Positions 37,727 to 46,819 of a stretch of 64,000 bases of DNA are shown here, one piece after another (positions within the stretch are counted from its first letter, which is position 1; each line of letters begins with the position of its first letter). The position numbers and the translations under genes were made by a program. The DNA comes from Alteromonas sp. ASW11-130 (GTDB taxonomy: Bacteria; Pseudomonadota; Gammaproteobacteria; Enterobacterales; Alteromonadaceae), in NCBI RefSeq assembly GCF_026183735.1, contig NZ_JAPFRE010000025.1, positions 85,343-149,342 on the forward strand. The letters are read 5' to 3'. Below the pieces are notes generated by a model that made no database searches, was not told the DNA's origin, and worked only from the letters and a program-made list of their open reading frames with translations.

Positions 37727-39109
37727 ATCATTACGCGAGTTGTCAATTCCGTCAAACGAGTGCTAGGTAAAGCATCTACTTCCCAGCCCGGTATTTCAGC
37801 CGTGACTGTACCACGTTCTGAACATGGTATATCCCGTGACGACATCAGCGAAAACGCGTTAAAAGTGCTTTATCGACTTAATAAAGCTGGCTATCAGGCG
37901 TATCTGGTAGGTGGGTGTGTTCGTGATTTGATGCTAGGCATGAAACCAAAAGATTTTGATGTCGTAACGAATGCCACCCCGGAACAAATTAAAGAGCAAT
38001 TTTATAATTGCCGTTTAATTGGCCGCAGATTTCGTCTTGCCCATATTGTCTTTGGCAGAGAAGTTATTGAAGTGGCCACCTTTAGAGGTCATCATCCTGG
38101 TGAAGAAGAAGAATCTTCAGCTTCTCATGCCAGACGCAATGAGCATGGACACCTAACGCGCGACAACGTTTTTGGTAGTATCGAAGAAGATGCAGAACGC
38201 CGTGACTTCACGTTTAATGCTATGTACTACAGCGTGGTAGACTTTGCAGTCATCGATTTTGCAAACGGTCGTCAAGCTATTGAAAAACGGGAAGTGGACC
38301 TGATTGGTGATCCACAAGAGCGTTATCGTGAAGATCCAGTGCGGATGCTTCGTGCTATTCGCTTCGCAGCAAAACTCAATATGACCATTAGCCCGCGCAC
38401 CGCCAGCCCAATTAAAGAAATGGCCGGCTTGCTGACTAACATCCCCCCTGCACGGCTTTTTGAAGAAACCCTAAAATTATTTATCAGCGGTAATGGTGTA
38501 GAAACATTCAAGCTACTCCAGGCGCACGGTCTGATAGAACCATTGTTTCCGCAGCTATCCGGATTTTTGAAAGCTGATTCTTCCAGAGAGATGCAATTTA
38601 TCTATCGTGTATTAGAAAATACTGACGCCAGAGTTAACAACGAACAACGGGTGACCCCTGCTTTTCTGTACGCCGCGTTACTGTGGTATCCATTAGAAGA
38701 ATACGCGCAGAAAATGATGTCTGAATCAGGCTTAAGTGCCCATGATGCTTACAACATTGCGATGTCAGAAGTGGTGCGCAAACAAACTCAGCGAATCATG
38801 ATACCGAAACGTTTTTCCACCGTTATTCGTGATATCTGGATGTTGCAACAACGCCTGCCTAGACGCTTTGGTCGCCGAGCATTTCAAATCCTAGCTCACC
38901 CCAAATTTCGCGCAGGCTACGACTTCTTGCTTTTAAGAGGCGAAATAGAAGGTGGCGACCTATTGGAGCTGGCCGACTGGTGGACACAATTTCAAGATGC
39001 GCATCCAGCTCAACAAAAGAAAATGCTGACCACATTGCGCAACAAAGAAGGTGGCGCACCGCACAAGCCTCGACGCAAGCGCAAGCCCAGGAATAATGAC
39101 AATGCATAA
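37727..39109 (+). CDS. pcnB: Poly(A) polymerase I, with apparent non-canonical start codon
   Basis: Adds 3' poly(A) tails to RNA, promoting decay. It has AYLVGGCVRDLMLG, the catalytic acidic pair in KPKDFDVVTNATPEQ, RRFRLAHIVFG and EEDAERRDFTFNAMY. The N-terminus ITRVVNSVKRVLGK aligns with E. coli PcnB (FTRVANFCRKVLSR) exactly where E. coli starts at AUU. Here that position is ATC (37727) followed by ATT (37730), with GGAGAA 6 nt before ATC. No ATG, GTG or TTG fits: the first GTG is about 11 codons in and has no ribosome-binding site. Translation should therefore be weak. The C-terminus is basic (PRRKRKPR). About 460 residues. Confidence 0.92.
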   Translation: MITRVVNSVKRVLGKASTSQPGISAVTVPRSEHGISRDDISENALKVLYRLNKAGYQAYLVGGCVRDLMLGMKPKDFDVVTNATPEQIKEQFYNCRLIGRRFRLAHIVFGREVIEVATFRGHHPGEEEESSASHARRNEHGHLTRDNVFGSIEEDAERRDFTFNAMYYSVVDFAVIDFANGRQAIEKREVDLIGDPQERYREDPVRMLRAIRFAAKLNMTISPRTASPIKEMAGLLTNIPPARLFEETLKLFISGNGVETFKLLQAHGLIEPLFPQLSGFLKADSSREMQFIYRVLENTDARVNNEQRVTPAFLYAALLWYPLEEYAQKMMSESGLSAHDAYNIAMSEVVRKQTQRIMIPKRFSTVIRDIWMLQQRLPRRFGRRAFQILAHPKFRAGYDFLLLRGEIEGGDLLELADWWTQFQDAHPAQQKKMLTTLRNKEGGAPHKPRRKRKPRNNDNA

Positions 39110-39605
39110 AGAACGGGCTTATATAGGCTTAGGCAGCAATATGGGCGAGGCTGGCAAACATATAGAATCCGCCTTTCTTGCAATTGCCGAATTAGAACAT
39201 ACACGGTTATTACGCACCGCCTCGTTATATCAAAGTGCTCCTATGGGTCCACAAAATCAACCTGACTTTATTAACTCGGTGTGTTTGGTGGAAACAGGGC
39301 TTGAGCCTGAGGTCTTGCTTAAACAATTGCAGCAAATTGAGAATGATCACGGCCGCGAACGTAAAGGCGAACGCTGGGGACCGAGGACACTTGACTTAGA
39401 CATCCTTCTTTACGGTAATTATGAAATTGACACCGATATTCTTACCATTCCCCATTCAGGGATTGCAGATCGAGAGTTCGTATTAGTCCCATTATTTGAA
39501 ATTGCCCCCAATATGGTAATGCCTGATGGCAAGCCTATTTCACAGTGGGTAGCGAGTTGTTCACTGGATGGTTTAAAACGCCTGCGTCCTTCCAATGAGC
39601 TATAA
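39096..39605 (+). CDS. folK: 2-amino-4-hydroxy-6-hydroxymethyldihydropteridine diphosphokinase
   Basis: Pyrophosphorylates 6-hydroxymethyl-dihydropterin in folate synthesis. It has YIGLGSNMGEAGKHIE, SAPMGPQNQPDFINSV, ERWGPRTLDLDILLYG (signature) and IPHSGIADREFVLVPLFEIAP. It overlaps the pcnB end; AGGA precedes two candidate ATGs, at 39096 and 39102. Translationally coupled to pcnB. Confidence 0.96.
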   Translation: MTMHKERAYIGLGSNMGEAGKHIESAFLAIAELEHTRLLRTASLYQSAPMGPQNQPDFINSVCLVETGLEPEVLLKQLQQIENDHGRERKGERWGPRTLDLDILLYGNYEIDTDILTIPHSGIADREFVLVPLFEIAPNMVMPDGKPISQWVASCSLDGLKRLRPSNEL

Positions 39606-39657
39606 ATAACGTATAGTTCGCCATTTCGCTTTTTAACGTTAACTTTAGGTATTCGTT

Positions 39658-40452
39658 ATGAAAAAAGTATCGGTTTCTTCCCTCCTTGCACAGAAGCAAA
39701 AAGGTAAGAAAATTACTGCACTGACGGCATATGATGCTAGTTTTGCTAAGTTATTTGATGAAGCGGGTATCGATGTATTATTGGTCGGTGATTCCTTAGG
39801 CATGGTACTCCAAGGTGAAGATAGCACTTTACCGGTTACCATCGAACAAATGGCGTATCATACAAAGTGTGCCACCAAAGGAGTGCAAAATGCGTTTGTT
39901 ATGGCGGATATGCCCTTTATGTCCTATGCCACGCCCGCGCAAGCATACGAAAACGCAGCTTTGCTTATGGCAGCAGGCGCGCAGATGGTTAAACTGGAAG
40001 GCGGTGAATGGCTTTTAGATACCATTGAAGGTTTAGTACAACGCAGTGTTCCTGTATGTGGACATTTGGGTCTCACGCCACAAGCGGTGAATGTAATAGG
40101 TGGTTTTAAAGTACAAGGACGGGAAGAAGCTAAAGCGCAAAAACTCGTAGATGATGCTATCGCGTTGGAAAAAGCGGGCGTTCAGTTATTAGTGCTTGAA
40201 TGTGTTCCTACCTCACTGGGTAAAAAAGTGACAGAGCAATTGTCCATTCCGGTCATTGGCATAGGTGCTGGCGCTCACACCGATGGGCAGATATTAGTTA
40301 TGCATGATATGTTCGGGATTAGTGCTAACTATATGCCTAAATTTTCAAAGAATTACCTGACCGATTCTGGTGACATTCGTAACGCAGTCAAACAATACAA
40401 AGAAGACGTGATTAGTGGCGTGTTTCCATCATCTGAGCATAGTTTCGAGTAA
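39658..40452 (+). CDS. panB: 3-methyl-2-oxobutanoate hydroxymethyltransferase
   Basis: The first step of pantothenate synthesis (ketopantoate formation). 264 residues: [29 protein letters not shown] (metal-binding Asp), [29 protein letters not shown] and [17 protein letters not shown]. Five nucleotides separate it from panC. No panD is adjacent. Confidence 0.98.
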   Translation: MKKVSVSSLLAQKQKGKKITALTAYDASFAKLFDEAGIDVLLVGDSLGMVLQGEDSTLPVTIEQMAYHTKCATKGVQNAFVMADMPFMSYATPAQAYENAALLMAAGAQMVKLEGGEWLLDTIEGLVQRSVPVCGHLGLTPQAVNVIGGFKVQGREEAKAQKLVDDAIALEKAGVQLLVLECVPTSLGKKVTEQLSIPVIGIGAGAHTDGQILVMHDMFGISANYMPKFSKNYLTDSGDIRNAVKQYKEDVISGVFPSSEHSFE

Positions 40453-40457
40453 CATAG

Positions 40458-41306
40458 ATGCAAATTATCACGACAGTCAGCGAGCTTCGTCAATGGCGCG
40501 AAGCTCAACGTAAACAAAATAATGAGGTAGGTTTCGTACCTACTATGGGCAACCTCCATGAAGGCCACCTGCAGTTAGTAAAAGCAGCCAGTACAGCATG
40601 TGATGTCGTGATTACTTCCATTTTCGTCAATCCAATGCAATTTGGTCAAAACGAAGATTTGGATGCGTACCCCCGAACAATAGAACAAGATAAAGCGAAA
40701 CTGTTATCCCTTGGTGTCGATGCTTTGTTTCTCCCTTCTGTTGACGAAATGTACCCGCGCGGCCTGTCTGAACAAACGTTTGTGGAAGTACCCGATATTT
40801 CACACATTCTTTGCGGATTAAGTCGCCCAGGCCACTTTCGAGGGGTCGCTACCGTAGTGGCAAAATTATTTAATATGGTACAACCAAATAGTGCCTTTTT
40901 TGGTGAAAAGGATTTTCAACAGCTTCTAGTCATTAAAACAATGGTTAAAGATTTATCTATGGATGTGGCCATTCAGCCCGTAGCAATAGAACGTGAGGCA
41001 GATGGTCTGGCGATGAGCTCGCGTAATGGTTATTTAAGTCAGCAAGAGCGATCGAAAGCATCCATACTCTATCAAACATTGTTAGACATTAAAAAAGCCA
41101 TTCAAGCCGGAGACAGAGATTTTTTAGCATTGGAAACGCGTGCTCGTTCTGCTTTAAATCGTGAAGGTTTTGAGACCGATTATGTAAGCATCAGAAATGC
41201 CTTAACGTTCAGCCAAGCCGAGAAAGACGCTCCCCAGCTTGTAGTGCTGGTAGCAGCGTTTCTCGGCACTACCCGCTTGATCGACAATATCCAGTTTACT
41301 TGCTAG
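40458..41306 (+). CDS. panC: Pantothenate synthetase (pantoate-beta-alanine ligase)
   Basis: Joins pantoate and beta-alanine with ATP. 282 residues: VPTMGNLHEGHLQLVKAA (HIGH-like), FVNPMQFGQNEDLDAYPR, CGLSRPGHFRGVATVV, FGEKDFQQL and the KMSKS-like MSSRNGYLS. Beta-alanine is probably supplied by PanP at 50126-51736. Confidence 0.98.
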   Translation: MQIITTVSELRQWREAQRKQNNEVGFVPTMGNLHEGHLQLVKAASTACDVVITSIFVNPMQFGQNEDLDAYPRTIEQDKAKLLSLGVDALFLPSVDEMYPRGLSEQTFVEVPDISHILCGLSRPGHFRGVATVVAKLFNMVQPNSAFFGEKDFQQLLVIKTMVKDLSMDVAIQPVAIEREADGLAMSSRNGYLSQQERSKASILYQTLLDIKKAIQAGDRDFLALETRARSALNREGFETDYVSIRNALTFSQAEKDAPQLVVLVAAFLGTTRLIDNIQFTC

Positions 41307-41528
41307 CGCACTCTGGCTAAACAGCTGTAATCTGAATAAGTGTCGGGCCGGGTTCCAACGTGGCAATAAGTCATTACACATGCCTTACTTCGCCATTCCA
41401 GAGATCATATTAGTACAGGTTGTGGTTTCTACTAATGCTTCACTTCTGATAACATACCTAAAGTTTAAGCGGATCATTCGATTCGCTGATAGTATTCGCA
41501 GGTCTATCTTATAAGTGCGGTAAAGAGT

Positions 41529-42089
41529 ATGAATAACTTAGCTGACTTCATCAAAGTTTATGATAATGCAATTGATCCAGCCGTGTGTAAAATACTCGTA
41601 GAAAAGTTTGAAAGAAACTCTGCGAAGCAGATACTCAATGGCAAAGCGGTTCGCGAACATTTGCCGAATAGTCAATGGACCGAACTAGATATTGGTAGGT
41701 TTCTGGATAAAAACGAAACTGATTACATGATTAAAACCATGTTTAAATACACTAACCAGTATAACGTTGACTGTAATCTGCAGCCTGCTCTTCCTGAACC
41801 CGGAAGCATCGATCAATTAATTTTAAAACGTTACAATCCGAATGGTGAAGATAAATTTGAACTTCATTTTGATTCGCTGGGCAATGTAGCATCACGTTAC
41901 TTGGTTGTGTTGTGGTATTTAAATGATGTTGAAGAAGGTGGAGAAACCTGTTTCCCACGCTTAGATATTAAGGTACAACCTAAAGCGGGTAGATTACTTA
42001 TATTTCCCCCTTATTGGTTGTACATGCACCACGGTAATCCGCCCATTTCATGTTCTAAATATATTGCGAGCACTTATTACCATTGGTAG
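41529..42089 (+). CDS. 2-oxoglutarate/Fe(II)-dependent oxygenase (prolyl 4-hydroxylase-like)
   Basis: 186 residues, a single double-stranded beta-helix domain. The iron-binding HxD lies in FELHFDSLG, the strand EEGGETCFPRLDIKVQPKAG is the hallmark P4H core, and the distal His is in YMHHGNPP, followed by a basic 2OG-binding position in SKYIASTYYHW. Family members hydroxylate protein or peptide side chains. It is paired with the unknown gene at 42132 and faces two sulfotransferase genes, which suggests a shared modification task; the substrate is not known. Confidence 0.85.
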   Translation: MNNLADFIKVYDNAIDPAVCKILVEKFERNSAKQILNGKAVREHLPNSQWTELDIGRFLDKNETDYMIKTMFKYTNQYNVDCNLQPALPEPGSIDQLILKRYNPNGEDKFELHFDSLGNVASRYLVVLWYLNDVEEGGETCFPRLDIKVQPKAGRLLIFPPYWLYMHHGNPPISCSKYIASTYYHW

Positions 42090-42131
42090 TAAGTTAGCAA
42101 GCCGAATTTATTTAATAGTCAGAATCAAAAT

Positions 42132-42872
42132 ATGTTTAAAAAACTTAAAACCCCCAAAGTGGAATTCTTCACCGACCATGAAGAATTATTACCCTACGCG
42201 CCAAAACCAGCAGCCCACTTTTATCCAGAATGGTTTAAACGTATGGATGGCGCTCACAATGTGCAGCCAACACAACGTTACCCTTTTGGTTTAGACAAAG
42301 CGCTAACCTTATCGAATGTAAATGCTACTGTGAAACGCTGCCCAGGGGTGGTCTCCTATATGTCGCAAGGCTATGTGGTTCCTCTATGGTCTGACTTTGT
42401 AGTACAAGTTCGTCAGGATACGATATACGCGTTCGGTTCAAATGAAACAGCCTCGGTTAGTTTGCATGGTAGACACATTCATTTCGATAAAATGCCGGCG
42501 TCTAAAGATTATTATAAAGACGCGGTAAAATTTACTAATCCATGGAAAGTTAAGACGCCTAAAGGATGGTCGTTATTAATTACTTCGCCCTTTTATCATA
42601 TGGAAGAGCGTTTCACGGTGATACCTGGGGTGATTGAGTCTGATACCTATCATCATATGCATGTGAATACGTTTTTTAAAAGTTATCCTGCCGATCATCA
42701 GCTGCGTATGGGGATGCCATTTATTCACGTTATCCCCTTTCAGCGTAGTAAGCTAAAATATGAAGCCCGACTATCTACGGAAGAAGACAAGCGCTTAATC
42801 AAAAATCTACGCTTCAGATCGGATAAATTCTTTAAGAAAAATCAGGCAATGAAGAACACGGATAACGACTAG
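42132..42872 (+). CDS. Unknown 246-aa protein, possibly DUF6065-like
   Basis: No confident family. The motif pattern AHFYPEWFKRM, then VKRCPGVVSYMSQGYVVPLW and SDFVVQV, later KTPKGWSLLITSPFYH and PGVIESDTYHHMHVNTFF, resembles proteins I associate with 2OG-Fe(II) oxygenase genes in marine bacteria and cyanophages, some under DUF6065. It has several His and Trp residues but no signal peptide. It begins 42 nt after the 2OG oxygenase stop, so one transcript is likely. The ribosome-binding site is weak. Confidence 0.6.
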   Translation: MFKKLKTPKVEFFTDHEELLPYAPKPAAHFYPEWFKRMDGAHNVQPTQRYPFGLDKALTLSNVNATVKRCPGVVSYMSQGYVVPLWSDFVVQVRQDTIYAFGSNETASVSLHGRHIHFDKMPASKDYYKDAVKFTNPWKVKTPKGWSLLITSPFYHMEERFTVIPGVIESDTYHHMHVNTFFKSYPADHQLRMGMPFIHVIPFQRSKLKYEARLSTEEDKRLIKNLRFRSDKFFKKNQAMKNTDND

Positions 42873-42962
42873 ATTAGCTTTAACAAGAGTGCAACGCACG
42901 GGCAGGTTGTCTTACAGAAATTCACTGTGCGTTTTGCCGACAGTTATAGTTCATTGCATTTA

Positions 42963-44534
42963 TTAGCTGATATCAATCCCCGCCTCGTCCAACATCTTAG
43001 CTAATGGCGACAAATGGTTCTCAAAACATCGCCACTTACCCACAGACCGAGTATGAATAGGTTGTCTAATTTGCGCTTTGCTGGCGCTCGATGTCGCTGA
43101 CTGAGTTTGGTAAAAGTGTAGACATTGGCTTTCGTATGGAATGTCCAGCTGTTTAAATAAAGTCTTTACCGTCCTTTCTGGGAAGTGCGTAAGGCTTTCG
43201 TATGAAACGACAGTTAATCGATCACCTAATATGTCGATCCAATAATTTATAAGCTGGTCTGCTGCTATATAGTATTTTGCCAAGTCTGTTAAATCGAAGG
43301 CATATCTAAAGAAAGGTTGTTTAAAAAGAGCGAAGCACACATCCATAGGATGTCGTTTTACAAAAATAAGTTTTGCATGGGGCATGCTAGCTGCGACTAA
43401 GCCTAAGTACAAAAAGTTTTCAGGTAATTTTTCAATAAAATACCGAGAGCCTGTCAAACGATGATTAATCAAATTCAAGTATCGTTGACCAACATTTGCG
43501 GGCTCGGTTTTACTTAGTTGACGAAGCGAATCGCTACTCGGGGTAGCTAAAGGTTTAAGCCCCGCCTCCAGTTGCAATGCAACTTGAAAGAAGAAGCTTT
43601 CGTCAGCACTTTCTATTTCACTATGACTCGATAATATCTTATCCAAAAGCGTCGTCCCCGAACGGGGGAAGCCCGTAACAAAGATGGGAGACGTGACTTC
43701 AGAAAGCGGCTGCGTTTCGGCGTTGCAGCAATCTTCGTCGAATACCGACTTCATAGTATGTAGAAATTTTAAGTCACCATCCACGGTATACGAGCCAAGG
43801 TGTTTCGCTTGCGCCCCGCCACTTTCATAGTGCTCAAATGCCTTATCCCATTGGGCTAAATCTTCATATTCTTTTCCTAACGCATAATCAAGAAAAACGC
43901 TATTTCCTTGCCCAGAAGAAATGGTTTGCTTCAGTTTAAGCATCTGTTCAACATGACTTTCTTCTTTAGCAGTCGCTAAAACACTTAAATCATAATGCAA
44001 CTTCTGATTTAAAGGCTGCTTAGCGAGAATGTTTTTGCAAATTGAACTCGCCTTTTCAAGTTTCCCAAGCGATGACGACACCGCCACTTGTAGCGTAAGG
44101 ATCGTGGCATTATCAGGTTGCAATTCACATGCTTTGGACAAAACTACATCTGCCTGTTCTAACTTTTGTAAGCGCTGAAAACACTGTCCAGCCTTATAAA
44201 GGTAGTAAGCATCGCTTATCAGAGAAAAATCTAGTGACTCAAGGTACGCTATCGCAGAGTCATACTGTCGACTATTAATTAACAATTCTGCCAGTTCGAT
44301 TATTGCTTCGAACCTTTCAGAAGAAGCCTTTGCAGCTTGAGAAAAAAACGCTTTAGCCTGGTCAATAGCCCCTGTTTTTACGCGAACCATTCCAAGAAAA
44401 TAAAGCGCCTCAGATTCGTTTCCTTCCGAGGCTAATAATTGACGAGCCAATAGCTCGGCGGTGTCCCAGTTCCTTTTGACGAGGCTATGCTTTATGCGAG
44501 TGGATAAATCCATAACTCGGCCATTACTAGTCAC
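42963..44534 (-). CDS. TPR-repeat sulfotransferase, paralogue 1
   Basis: 523 residues. The N-terminal half (about 15-235) is a TPR solenoid (ALYFLGMVRVKTGAIDQAKA, YYLYKAGQCFQRLQKLEQAD). The C-terminal half is a PAPS-dependent sulfotransferase with the 5'-phosphosulfate loop FVTGFPRSGTTLLDKILSSH and 3'-phosphate motif FVKRHPMDVCFALFK. Related bacterial proteins sulfate tyrosines or carbohydrates; the substrate is unknown. The GTG start overlaps the upstream paralogue stop by 8 nt. No signal peptide, so cytosolic. Confidence 0.88.
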   Translation of the reverse strand: MTSNGRVMDLSTRIKHSLVKRNWDTAELLARQLLASEGNESEALYFLGMVRVKTGAIDQAKAFFSQAAKASSERFEAIIELAELLINSRQYDSAIAYLESLDFSLISDAYYLYKAGQCFQRLQKLEQADVVLSKACELQPDNATILTLQVAVSSSLGKLEKASSICKNILAKQPLNQKLHYDLSVLATAKEESHVEQMLKLKQTISSGQGNSVFLDYALGKEYEDLAQWDKAFEHYESGGAQAKHLGSYTVDGDLKFLHTMKSVFDEDCCNAETQPLSEVTSPIFVTGFPRSGTTLLDKILSSHSEIESADESFFFQVALQLEAGLKPLATPSSDSLRQLSKTEPANVGQRYLNLINHRLTGSRYFIEKLPENFLYLGLVAASMPHAKLIFVKRHPMDVCFALFKQPFFRYAFDLTDLAKYYIAADQLINYWIDILGDRLTVVSYESLTHFPERTVKTLFKQLDIPYESQCLHFYQTQSATSSASKAQIRQPIHTRSVGKWRCFENHLSPLAKMLDEAGIDIS

Positions 44535-46110
44535 ATTTAATTCCGGCGTCGAGCAGTATTTCCTTTAAGGGTTTTAAGTGCGCTTCGAAAGAACGCCATT
44601 TATCTATTGAATTGCTATGTAACTTTTCTCTTACTTGTACAGAGCTAGCTGTAGTGCTTGGCGCCGTGTTGTTATAGAAAGCTAAACACTCCGGCTCAAA
44701 ATTTATATTCATCGCTGAAAATAAGGCTTCTACTTCAGTCTCAGATTGCGTTACCAGTTTTTCGTAGGAGATTTCGATTAGATCGTCGCCGAATACATTG
44801 CGCCAATGGTCGAGTAATTCAACATGCTTCTTATAATAGTGTCCTAAATTTTCCAGGTTATAACTAAATTTATACGCCCATGTAAATACTTGCTTATACA
44901 TGGCGAAACACGCATCCATCGGATTTCGCTGCATGTAGATAAACTTCGCATTTGGAAACGCTTTTTTAATGAAACCTAGATAGATAAAATTCAGAGGCAG
45001 TTTTTCGATAAAGTATGGTTTCGTCTTATCCAGCCGATACTCGGCGGCAGCAAGATACATTTGCGCTAACTGCGAAATATCTTTCTCTGCAGCGCTCGCT
45101 ATTATCTCAGGTGATACTTTTCTTTTATCGTTGATATTACTAATGTTACGTATCAACATTGGCACAAACTGACTTTCGCCAAGGGTGCTTATTTGACTGT
45201 GTGAAGATAACATCCGTTCGAGTAAAGTTGTACCCGTTCGAGGCAGGCCAACAATAAAAATGGGTGTGACTTCGGCCTCACGCTCCTGACGCCTGGTGTC
45301 TTTCTGCATCCATGTATTCGTACAATTGTCTATGACACTCTGAAGTATGTCCAGGTCTTCATTGACATCATAGTTAGCGACTTGCGTTGCCGCGTCTCCT
45401 GCCATCTTGTAATAGAAAAATGATTCGTCCCACCTTTGCAAATCTTCTAGTTCTTTTGCGATGGCGTAATACATGTATATATTTTTTTCGGCGGGATTAG
45501 ATTCCTTTTCCAACACTGTCTTCATCTGACTTACATGGCTATCATCCTGAGCGGTCTGCAAACGTGAATAGAAATAGTGGTTACGTTGGTGAGAAGGGGA
45601 GGATTGCATTAGTTCTTCATAAAGCGCTTTCGCTTCAGACGTCTTGCCCAGAAAGACACAGCTCGCAGCAAGGTTCGCTTTGAAGGTATTTATTTCAGGT
45701 TGCAATTCATAGGCTTTTTTATGCAACCGATAAGCGGTTTCTGGAAGCGATATTTGATCGCATATTACCGCTGCCAAACTTAGGTAATAGGGTGAGTTGT
45801 TCAGATGCTGTTGGTATGTTCGTACCAATTCTGCTGCTTCCCCATTGCGTTTGGATAATACATATAAATGGCCAAGCTCAATGGCTGCGTCGTATCGATT
45901 ATCATCCAGTTTTAAAGCGTTGGTAAATGCACTAATGGCGGGTTTTATCTTTTGCTGCAATGCGAATAGTTTGCCAATAAGAAAATGACTTTCAGGTTCA
46001 CGGGGGTAGGTATCTACTGCTTCATGCGCTACTTTCTCTAACGTGGCCCAGTCTTGTTCAAATATTGCTTTTCGCCCCACCTGACTAAGATTATTTATAC
46101 CTTCGCTCAT
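44527..46110 (-). CDS. TPR-repeat sulfotransferase, paralogue 2
   Basis: 527 residues, same architecture as its neighbour. TPR units (HFLIGKLFALQQKIKPAISA, AAIELGHLYVLSKRNGEAAE) are followed by a sulfotransferase domain with FIVGLPRTGTTLLERMLSSH and YMQRNPMDACFAMYKQ. The conserved SHSQI(S)TLGESQF segment follows the PAPS loop. The first gene of the two-gene unit; downstream in orientation from the TonB receptor but 700 nt away, past a terminator. Confidence 0.88.
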   Translation of the reverse strand: MSEGINNLSQVGRKAIFEQDWATLEKVAHEAVDTYPREPESHFLIGKLFALQQKIKPAISAFTNALKLDDNRYDAAIELGHLYVLSKRNGEAAELVRTYQQHLNNSPYYLSLAAVICDQISLPETAYRLHKKAYELQPEINTFKANLAASCVFLGKTSEAKALYEELMQSSPSHQRNHYFYSRLQTAQDDSHVSQMKTVLEKESNPAEKNIYMYYAIAKELEDLQRWDESFFYYKMAGDAATQVANYDVNEDLDILQSVIDNCTNTWMQKDTRRQEREAEVTPIFIVGLPRTGTTLLERMLSSHSQISTLGESQFVPMLIRNISNINDKRKVSPEIIASAAEKDISQLAQMYLAAAEYRLDKTKPYFIEKLPLNFIYLGFIKKAFPNAKFIYMQRNPMDACFAMYKQVFTWAYKFSYNLENLGHYYKKHVELLDHWRNVFGDDLIEISYEKLVTQSETEVEALFSAMNINFEPECLAFYNNTAPSTTASSVQVREKLHSNSIDKWRSFEAHLKPLKEILLDAGIKCD

Positions 46111-46774
46111 CCTTTTTACCCAACTACTATTTTAAAGCTAAACATGATATCAGAAATAAGAATTTAAGACGACGAAAGCTGATTTAAATGCTGGCAGAAA
46201 TATCCTTGAGCAGCAATGTTTTATCTGCTCAGCAAGACAAAGAGCGGGGGCACTAGCAATGTACTTGTTCAGACCGCGTAGATGCAACAACCACACGTCC
46301 TTTCAAATTGAATCAGGCGCAGATGAATGAGCCTAACAACCCGTGTGACACGGTCGTTTACACGTTTGCGTGATGCACGATTTACCCTGATTTATCTTCC
46401 CCGATTCAGCATATAAGATAATTAGAAAGTTAGCGCTAATTAAGCTCATATTATTGCTGAGTGATACAGTAATAGCATACAGATTACTTTAAGGCCCATA
46501 ATTGCCTCACGATTTTATTGCCAATATAACAGTAATAACACTCATTACCTTTTGGAAGTGTTAAGCACGATTAAACAATTATATAATCGCTGGAAGTAAA
46601 TGGGGCACCAGAAAGTTCATGAATATGAACTCACTGTAAGAAATAGAAAAGCAGATTCTCGCGTAACCGTACTGTAGCTCAAAATAACAAAAGATCTTAG
46701 AAGCTATCTGCGTAATTGCTGACGACTGATAGTGCCTCACGACTATTCTCATAACTGACACTTCAAATTCAGGC
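46111..46774. other. Gene-free region between the sulfotransferases and the TonB receptor
   Basis: About 660 nt with no supportable gene; a 65-codon frame at 46579-46776 (minus) runs toward the terminator and looks random. It should contain the sulfotransferase promoter. No operator recognised. Confidence 0.5.
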
Positions 46775-46803
46775 AAAAAAAAACGCGCTTTCGCGCGTTT
46801 TTT
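46775..46803. terminator. Bidirectional terminator after the TonB-dependent receptor
   Basis: A stem of about 11 bp (AAAAAACGCGC / GCGCGTTTTTT, TTTC loop) lies 17 nt after the receptor stop. On the minus strand it ends in a run of at least eight T. A strong intrinsic terminator, usable in either direction. Confidence 0.93.
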
Positions 46804-46819
46804 ACGGAACTTTCTAATC

